This document shows, one piece after another, positions 57,185 to 64,000 of a DNA stretch of 64,000 nucleotides. Positions within the stretch are counted from its first letter, which is position 1; every line of letters begins with the position of its first letter. Source of the stretch: Arion vulgaris (lineage: Eukaryota; Mollusca; Gastropoda; Stylommatophora; Arionidae); assembly GCA_020796225.1 (NCBI GenBank), contig CM036765.1, positions 30,098,066 to 30,162,065 on the forward strand. Direction: 5' to 3'. The notes under the pieces are model-generated. The model was not told where the DNA came from. It made no database searches and was given only the letters and a program-made list of their open reading frames with translations. A program made the translations under genes and the position numbers.

Positions 57185-57422
57185 CCTGGTCGCGACTTCA
57201 GATATAGCAGGCTCAATCCCTCTACGCTAAAGTTGAACGTCACCTGATGTGAGTCTTTCCAAAGCACGAAAGTAGAAATCCTGTGTATCTCTAGAAAAAA
57301 AATGTACTCGTGAACTCACGACCGAGTCCCCATTCGAACTCACGACCTTAGAAACGCAAGAAAACGACTTGACCACTTCGCCGCAGAAACCACAATAACA
57401 ATAATAACATACCATATCATAC
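57185..57422 (-). mobile_element. tRNA-derived SINE-like element
   Basis: Minus strand: GCGAAGTGGTCAAGTCG (A box) and CGTGAGTTCGAATGGGG (B box), 30-35 bp apart, preceded by (TTATTG)n. The body includes TTTCTACTTTCGTGCTTTGG. It does not match the family A body well. Confidence 0.6.
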
Positions 57423-57714
57423 AAAATAGCTCATACAAGTAAAAATAATATTAACATGTAGCTAGCTACAACAGAAATGATACGATAATTGTAATACAGT
57501 AATCCTCATCAAGGTGCGTATCCTTTATAGGATGTTGCTCTCTTTGCAGCGCATCTGAAATTCACTCTGCCTCTTGCTAGTTCACCCACTTCAGTACATA
57601 CTACATCCACTTCATACTACAGTAGTACGTATGTAATATAATGTCGCTATTATCACACTGACCAGTCATCCTAAGCAGAAATTCGAATGTGCATGTATTA
57701 CACACCATAGGCAA

Positions 57715-58220
57715 TTACTACTATGGAGATCACGGCTGCCTCCAGGGATCTCTCATGGCTGGCTGAGCAACAGGTAGCCCATACGATTATCATATCAGAC
57801 TCGATGAATATGCTTCAAATGATTGAAACTGAAAGTCTGCGCGTGGAATGGGTGGACAGCATTCGGAGATCACATCTCAAGAAAATGACTTGGCTGTACA
57901 CACATGGATATGTTGGAGTGCAGGGTAACTAGCGTGCTGACTTTCTTGCAAACAATGCCCGGACTCAAGCGGGCTGTAGTATGAACAGAGGCGATGTCAT
58001 AAATGTGGTAAGCTCTCATTTATGTGATATGAGTGAGTCTCAGACACTGGAACGAATCCCAGAATTATGAGTTGTTTGCATGCCAGACAGTGTCGTCTTC
58101 GTGGTAAAGAGAGACTAATCAACTATTCATGGGTGGGTTAAACAAATGGACGTTTAGGATGACTGCTGCAGCGGAGGACAGAGTACGAATGCGAATGTCC
58201 AATGTGCCATGACGTCGATC
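57715..58220 (+). pseudogene. RNase H-bearing LINE fragment
   Basis: MEITAASRDLSWLAEQQVAH (the E motif), TIIISDSMNMLQMIE (the D motif), LKKMTWLYTHGYVGVQGN, a TAG, then RADFLANNAR. The H of GHAGV is retained as THGYV but the element is broken by the stop. Later GGQSTNANVQ-like frames are decayed. Confidence 0.8.
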
Positions 58221-58224
58221 GCGT

Positions 58225-59615
58225 AACATAACATAGATGTTTAATAACTGGAGCATAATTTTTCACGCAAACCACACAGACTGCAAAAGTGTATTAGATC
58301 ACTATATCTTAAGTTCCCCATTATCTGTCATCGCCCCCGATTGTCCATTTTCATTGTATCACCGTTTACTGCGTCTTATCGTTCCTAAGGTAGGGATTGG
58401 GGGAATATATACTCCATTTTGGGAATCGCTGATGTAGAGGGAAAGAAGAAAAGGAATAAGTAGTATTCTTATCTCAGAGTCCGTCTTTATACAGTTTTGA
58501 GAATCGCTGCAAGCTGCTTATCTCTAAGTGAAAGTATGAAAAAAATATGCGATTTTCAAAGTTCAGAAACCAAACGCACACAAAAATACATACACATATA
58601 CGCACGCACACACACACATACAATACTGAGCTCATGTAAAGGAACAATAAAGATGGTGGGAGGCTGCGACATAGCTCCTACACAGGTCACGAGCAATCAC
58701 GACCACGCCATGTTTGTTTGAAAAATTGAACAGTACTACAAAGTACAAGGTAATGTCCGGTACAAAATACTTGTCATTCAAACGCGCAATGAAAGCGTAC
58801 ATTTCTTCTACTCTTGATTTATCTATGTCTCGAGAACAAATACATTTATTCAATGTTTTATGCAACATTGCAAAATATTTCGAATGTTGCTATTTGTATT
58901 CCAGGCATTTGTGTTATCCAGCGGGCGAATACGCAGTAGCTTAATCGATAGGACAGTCTAGTCCTCAACTGAACCGCTGCAGTAGCCTAGCAACTCTTGC
59001 AATTTACTGGGAGCTGGTTAACGCTGGCTGTTTGTGTGACAGCTAATCTGCGACTATTTCACTGTTGAAACAATATTCGTATATTTAGTCATTTGTGTAT
59101 AACATTTCTTAGATAAACATATATTTTGTAAACTAAACAAAAAATAAACTAATATATATTCAAGTAAAAATAGATCCTGCAGATTATTGTGTATCCTAAT
59201 ACTTCCGAAAGTTGGCACGCATGTCTCTCTTCCTTTAGTTTCTCCAAAGAGGCCTTAGTTCTTGGATTAGTTCTATCGCTTGAAGTCGTCGCACTGTAGG
59301 AAAGACACTCACTGACAGGAACTAGAGAAGAGACCTCTAACTAACGTTCAAGAATCAATTTGTGCTTTATTTTGTGTAACATTTCTGTGGGAGACCAAAT
59401 TTGGTGAATAGTGTAACTTGTAGATCGGCTAACGTTGACAAGTAAGTTATTTCTTGTACATTTGATTATGTCAGCAGTACACATTTTGCTTGATAACAAA
59501 TATTCTTAATTTTATTGTAGTTATTTATGAAGAAATATTTGTCGAATATTTGTGGTATACATTTTGTAGCAGATCCTTGGAGCTGTATTTATAATCATAT
59601 TATAAAATGTTTTAT
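58225..59615. other. Interval without a recognised gene
   Basis: Includes an ACACACAC stretch near 58590-58620. No motif was recognised on either strand. Confidence 0.4.
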
Positions 59616-59619
59616 TTTA

Positions 59620-59755
59620 CATCTTCTTCGTCTTCTTTGCTTTCGTTTTCGTATGTTTGTCTAAACCATGACATGGGTTGCCTCTATGAAGCTGCTTGTC
59701 AGTTTTAGTCCCTCGAGAGTTCCCCATAGCTTGCTCTGTAAGCTTCGTAAATATG
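59620..59755 (-). repeat. Dispersed repeat, family H (reverse)
   Basis: CTTCTTCGTCTTC start, GCCTCTATGAAGCTGCTTG, CCCTCGAGAGTTCCCCATAG and CTTGCTCTGTAAGC, the inverted counterpart of 45020-45175. Confidence 0.6.
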
Positions 59756-59939
59756 ATTATTTTATTTGGAATAAATACGGACATATGTACAACGGGTAGC
59801 TTTAATGCAGTGTTTTAATGATACTATGTAACCAACAGAAGTACCGTATCCACCAATATGTCTTCATTAGAATACAGAAAACACATCATATCGACCAATA
59901 TGTCTTCATTAGAGTACAGAAAAACAAAGTAATTAGTAA

Positions 59940-60085
59940 TATCCACAACGTAAAGAATATTGTAAAAATGAATAAATCGATCCATATCGAACTGGCCTGT
60001 TAGCCGCTGGGCGCTGCTGGATTTGTTGAGACGGGCATCGGAGCATTCATGGACATGTCCGGAGTTCTATGATGATAGTTCTCGT
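59940..60085 (+). pseudogene. RNase H-type LINE 3' end fragment
   Basis: TCGAACTGGCCTGTTAGCCG, CTGCTGGATTTGTTGAGACG, GGACATGTCCGGAGTTCTAT match the 3' end at 17.65-17.76 kb. Confidence 0.7.
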
Positions 60086-60539
60086 ATAACACAGTCGACT
60101 CAATAATCCTTGCGATGTGTGCCTAAAACGTGCTCATGTTTTATGAATTAGATTGTTATATTTAATTTATCAGTATTGGTGTATATAGATTAAAGAAGCA
60201 TGCAGTCAATATTTTTCTTTATGAAATCTGAAATAATGGGGAAAAAACTGTATGTGTATATTATATACATGAACTGTGTGTTATGGGCCGCAGGCAATAA
60301 TGTAGGATATAAGTGGCAACATGGTCAGTGAGCTGGCACTGACAAGACCATACCCCACCTCCACAGGGTGGTCCTGATAACAAACTAATGTCTGGCTAAG
60401 TGGGTAGGGATCGAAGGAGAGCTACTCTTCTATAAGTAGAAGGGTAGGTGCCTTCATGTATGATTCGAGATCTGATCGCAATACAGACGATGAAAATCTC
60501 AGAAAATGCGACTTCACGTCTCTCCTGTCCGATAGTCAA

Positions 60540-60660
60540 AGACGACAGACAATTCAAAGTGACGCCCGTGTGGTTACCGGTGCCCAAATTCGGGGTAAAG
60601 ATAGAACCACTACTACTCCCTACATGTTGTTTACAGCGAAAGTGGAGGTTTAGCATGAGA
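60540..60660 (+). repeat. Hairpin-head repeat, family F fragment
   Basis: GTGGTTACCGGTGCCCAAAT, TCGGGGTAAAGATAGAACCA, then diverged. The hairpin word itself is lost. Confidence 0.5.
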
Positions 60661-60693
60661 TAAGCTACCCACCCTGTAAAAACACTTAGCTTT

Positions 60694-60890
60694 TTTTTTT
60701 TTCCGATCCAGAAGCACTTGAGCTTTCAGCTTTGCTCGGTGCCATGGACATCGTAATCTTCGTCGTGCCACGAACACCGTGAATCTGGGGAATCTGTGGC
60801 TTTTTCTGCCTGCCCACGAATTGAACCCGTACACACAGAGGGCTAGTCAACCACAGTCCAACGCGCTACGAACACGCTGGGCACGCGGGC
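60694..60890 (-). mobile_element. tRNA-derived SINE, family C, with 15-bp target duplication
   Basis: Reverse copy: A tail at the left, GGCACCGAGC motif, B box GGGTTCAATTCG and GTAGCGCGTTGGACTGTGG (A box). Flanked by AAAACACTTAGCTTT at 60679-60693 and 60891-60905. Confidence 0.93.
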
Positions 60891-61014
60891 AAAACACTTA
60901 GCTTTAAAAACCATAGCCAAGTGCATGATATGAGAACTTGCAATGCCTTGGTTGTGGACCTATGCCTCCTAGGAGATGAAGGAATAAAGAAGACGAAGAA
61001 GAAGACGATTGTGT

Positions 61015-62095
61015 TTCTATGACTTTCATTTCATTGTAGTATCTTTTTATTTTCTATGACTTTCATTTCATGTGTAGTATCTTTTTGTATTTTCTATGAC
61101 TTTCATTTCATGTGTAGTATCTTTTTGTATTTTCTATGACTTTCATTTCATGTGTAGTATCTTTTTGTATTTTCTATGACTTTCATTTCATGTGTAGTAT
61201 CTTTTTTATTTTCTATGACTTTCATTTCATGTGTAGTATCTTTTTTATTTTCTATGACTTTCATTCAGTGTAGTATCTTTTGTATTTTCTATGACTTTCA
61301 TTTCATGTGTAGTATCTTTTTTATTTTCTATGACTTTCATTTCATGTGTAGTATCTTTTTTATTTTCTATGACTTTCATTTCATGTGTAGTATCTTTTTT
61401 ATTTTCTATGACTTTCATTTCATGTGTAGTATCTTTTTTTTATTTTCTATGACTTTCATTTCATGTGTAGTATCTTTTTTTTATTTTCTATGACTTTCAT
61501 TTCATGTGTAGTATCTTTTTTATTTTCTATGACTTTCATTTCATTTGTAGTATCTTTTTTATTTTCTATGACTTTCATTTCATGTGTAGTATCTTTTTTA
61601 TTTTCTATGACTTTCATTTCATGTGTAGTATCTTTTTATTTTCTATGACTTTCATTTCATTGTAGTATCTTTTTATTTTCTATGACTTTCATTTCATGTG
61701 TAGTATCTTTTTTTTTATTTCTATGACTTTCATTTCATGTGTAGTATCTTTTGTATTTTCTATGACTTTCATTTCATTGTAGTATCTTTTGTATTTTCTA
61801 TGACTTTCATTTCATGTGTAGTATCTTTTTTTATTTTCTATGACTTTCATTTCATGTGTAGTATCTTTTTGTATTTTCTATGACTTTCATTTCATGTGTA
61901 GTATCTTTTTTATTTTCTATGACTTTCATTCATGTAGTAATCTTTATTTTCATGACTTTCATTTCATGTGTAGTATCTTTTTTATTTTCTATGACTTCAT
62001 TCATGAGTATCTTTTATTTTCTATGACTTTCATTTCATGTGTAGTATCTTTTTATTTTCTATGACTTTCATTTCATGTTAGTATCTTTTTTATTT
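61015..62095. repeat. ~38-bp satellite, about 28 copies
   Basis: Unit TTTCTATGACTTTCATTTCA plus TGTGTAGTATCTTTTTTA. Length varies mostly in the T run. A degenerate patch lies at 61925-62000. Confidence 0.96.
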
Positions 62096-62101
62096 GCCAC
62101 G

Positions 62102-62300
62102 TCGATGATCAATTTATACTATATATGTAGATGGACTATACATAACGACAGTTACTTCGCTTATGTCGATCATACATTTGTACTCTATATTGTAGATGTA
62201 GACTATACATAACGTCAGTAGCTTCACATATGTCGATCATACATTTGTACTCTATGCTGTAGATGTAGACTATACATAACGTTAGTAGCTTCTGTCAGCT
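62102..62300. repeat. 67-bp tandem repeat, three copies
   Basis: The units contain TCGATCATACATTTGTACTC and GTAGACTATACATAACGTCA. They start near 62101, 62166 and 62233, directly after the 38-bp array. Confidence 0.92.
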
Positions 62301-62439
62301 GTTACTTCATAAACCGTCTGATATTTTCACCTCATTGAACTTTGACATGTTTTGGAAGGCTTGAACCTTAGAGTGGGTCGAACAGGTCCACAAATTAATG
62401 GGGCTAAAAATGTATAGGAAAATGCCATATAAATTTACG

Positions 62440-62640
62440 ATCGACGTCAGTGACGAGTTCAATCCACGGTATGGATAATGTTTTTTTTCTGTCGGGGCAT
62501 AAAAGTAAAACATAACCTAAACAGCTTCGATGCGACTGCACTAAGCCATGCGGCCATTAATTTCACGGGCCCTCGTACCCCCTGCCCTACACGCCCTATA
62601 AGGCGGTACTGCATGCAGTAATGACGTCAGTGACAAAATA
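62440..62640 (+). mobile_element. SINE family G
   Basis: B box-like GAGTTCAATCCACGG, GGGGCATAAAAGT, AACAGCTTCGATGCGACTGC, AAGCCATGCGGCCATTAATT, CCCTCGTACCCCCTGCC. The A box region is diverged. Confidence 0.68.
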
Positions 62641-63020
62641 TGCGTAAATTAATTAGATGATACTGAACCACTTGAAATACCAGTACTAGGTGATACTACA
62701 AATTTGTTAATTAACTATCTAATAAAATAAAATATTTTTACAATGAAAACAATTCGACTTGTGTCGTGGTGGAGAGAGAGGAGGGAGTGTACAGTATGCG
62801 CTGCGCAGATCCGGCAATGTTCTTAAACAAGCATTGTTTGAGCCCTGTCTTCGGATTCTTCTCCATTCATTTCAACGGAATGAACACAAAGCATAAATTT
62901 AGGTCATTCGATCAATAATGCTAATAGCTCTTTCAGTCGTGCTCAACGGATTTCCCAGAACTTTTAGTTCAGTTGTAGCTCATGAAATTTGATGGTTATT
63001 AAAACAAGATATCTTCCTCG

Positions 63021-63184
63021 CAGTGGCGGCTCGTCATTAAGGGCCAGTGGGGCTGGGCCCCACCAAAAACAAGGTATAACGTATTTATTATTTTATACAT
63101 TAAAATATAATCTAACCGAAACCATGATATTTCCGAAAATTTCTGTCTGGCCCTATCAACAAAAATGATCACGAGCCGCCACTG
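63021..63184. mobile_element. hAT-type MITE, copy 3
   Basis: 164 bp with CAGTGGCGGCTCGT / ACGAGCCGCCACTG-type ends. Perfect 8-bp target duplication CTTCCTCG at 63013-63020 and 63185-63192. Confidence 0.95.
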
Positions 63185-63644
63185 CTTCCTCGTATTCATC
63201 ATCATCATCATCATGGTTTAGAACGCTGACATGAGTTGACGATCACTAAACTCAGAAAATACCAAAACGGCATGTCCGGAATATTGCTATACAATAGGAA
63301 GTGCTGAAAAATGACCGCATACAATACACATAACTTTTGAAATACTTTATCAAAATCAATATAGCAGAAGAATGTTGCAAATATAATGACCAGAAAATAT
63401 TACAAACGAGAATCTGTAGAAGGAAGTTGACGCATTCGTCCTTCTGAGCCGCTATACTGGCCCGCGATATTTGCTTTAAGATGACACAAAGTCAATATAC
63501 TGTCTTAGTTAGTAAACATTGCAGTATAAGTTTGTATGTAGGTAAACAAAAAATTACTATGTGTAAAGGTTAATCGAACATCACTGACAGATCAGATCCC
63601 CCCCCAAAAAAATTTTTACTTGAACAGTGTGTAGAATCCCATCG

Positions 63645-63815
63645 TGAACTTTAGTTTTTTTCTTTGCGTTCGTTCTTTATGACCAATTTTAATCACTCTT
63701 TGTGATATGTTTGATCTTTGCCAAGAACGTGTATACGTTGCACATTGGTTTGGTAGGCCGCTAGACACATAGACTTCTACACGTTTATGACACATGCATC
63801 CGATTTCAGCCAAAT
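63645..63815 (-). repeat. Retroelement-end repeat, family I
   Basis: Close copy of 29335-29515 (TTCTTTGCGTTCGTTCTTTA, TTGCCAAGAACGTGTATACG, TGCATCCGATTTCAG). Confidence 0.7.
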
Positions 63816-63859
63816 GTGAACTTTAATTAAGACAACTCTTCAATGCACAGTCAACACAA

Positions 63860-63985
63860 TAAAAGGACGAAACAGACCAGTAGAATCATGGAGAATGACG
63901 GCGGAACTGGAAATAAAATATTGTGGACTGTTGAAGGATACCATAGGTAAAAAGACAGCAGACTGGCAGTAACGAGGATATCAAC
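63860..63985 (+). pseudogene. Possible LINE 3' end fragment
   Basis: The frame RPVESWRMTAELEIKYCGLL, KDTIGKKTADWQ resembles GRP..SWR.T.E.E...GL...AADRQ.W endings. Short and without a second marker. Confidence 0.4.
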
Positions 63986-64000
63986 TTTGAATTCATTGTG

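Noticed and set aside
59400..59470. Possible non-coding first exon ending at a GTAAGT-like donor near 59440
   Set aside because: A single donor-like word with no promoter, frame or partner acceptor; chance occurrence is likely.

Overview
The window is animal nuclear DNA, AT-rich and dominated by repeats. One host gene is visible: the 3' end of a gelsolin-family actin-binding protein gene. It lies on the + strand between 1102 and 5854 as five short coding exons with canonical GT-AG introns, and its upstream exons lie before the window. The exon style, the three-domain-like gelsolin C-terminus, and the many tRNA-derived SINEs and RNase H-bearing LINEs suggest a lophotrochozoan, most likely a mollusc. 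That placement is inference; nothing here fixes the species.

Layout. 1-7.3 kb: gelsolin 3' exons, with introns carrying a 28-bp array, a decayed LINE and a 500-bp composite repeat, followed by a composite element with an 80-bp array. 8.6-12 kb: LINE fragments, including a 1.3-kb RT pseudogene. 12-24 kb: SINEs and LINE 3' ends in both orientations, plus 42-bp and nested 89/12-bp arrays. 24.4-26 kb: the best preserved LINE, on the minus strand, with an RT thumb and a complete-looking RNase H interrupted by a stop. 26-28.4 kb: a 55-bp array and a foldback-like inverted structure. 29-34 kb: SINEs, LINE ends, a hAT-type MITE and an internally deleted hAT transposon with a perfect 8-bp target duplication. 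34.5-41.7 kb: three large arrays, a mariner remnant and a LINE whose RNase H sequence passes directly into a 27-bp satellite. 42-52 kb: SINEs, a second MITE copy, and a second composite element with the same head and tail as the one at 6.5 kb but an unrelated 42-bp array. 52-64 kb: 67-, 64-, 38- and 67-bp arrays between SINE and LINE fragments, and a third MITE copy.

The transposable elements form a recognisable community. LINE machinery of several clades is present only as dead copies. At least five SINE families with tRNA-like heads presumably depended on such LINEs. A small hAT MITE has termini close to those of the larger hAT copy. The most unusual features are the composite elements with interchangeable tandem-repeat cores, the satellites that begin inside LINE coding sequence, the foldback-like structure and two degenerate hammerhead-like motifs. 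No tool was run. Clade names are from recalled family motifs, and repeat boundaries are approximate unless a target duplication is given.
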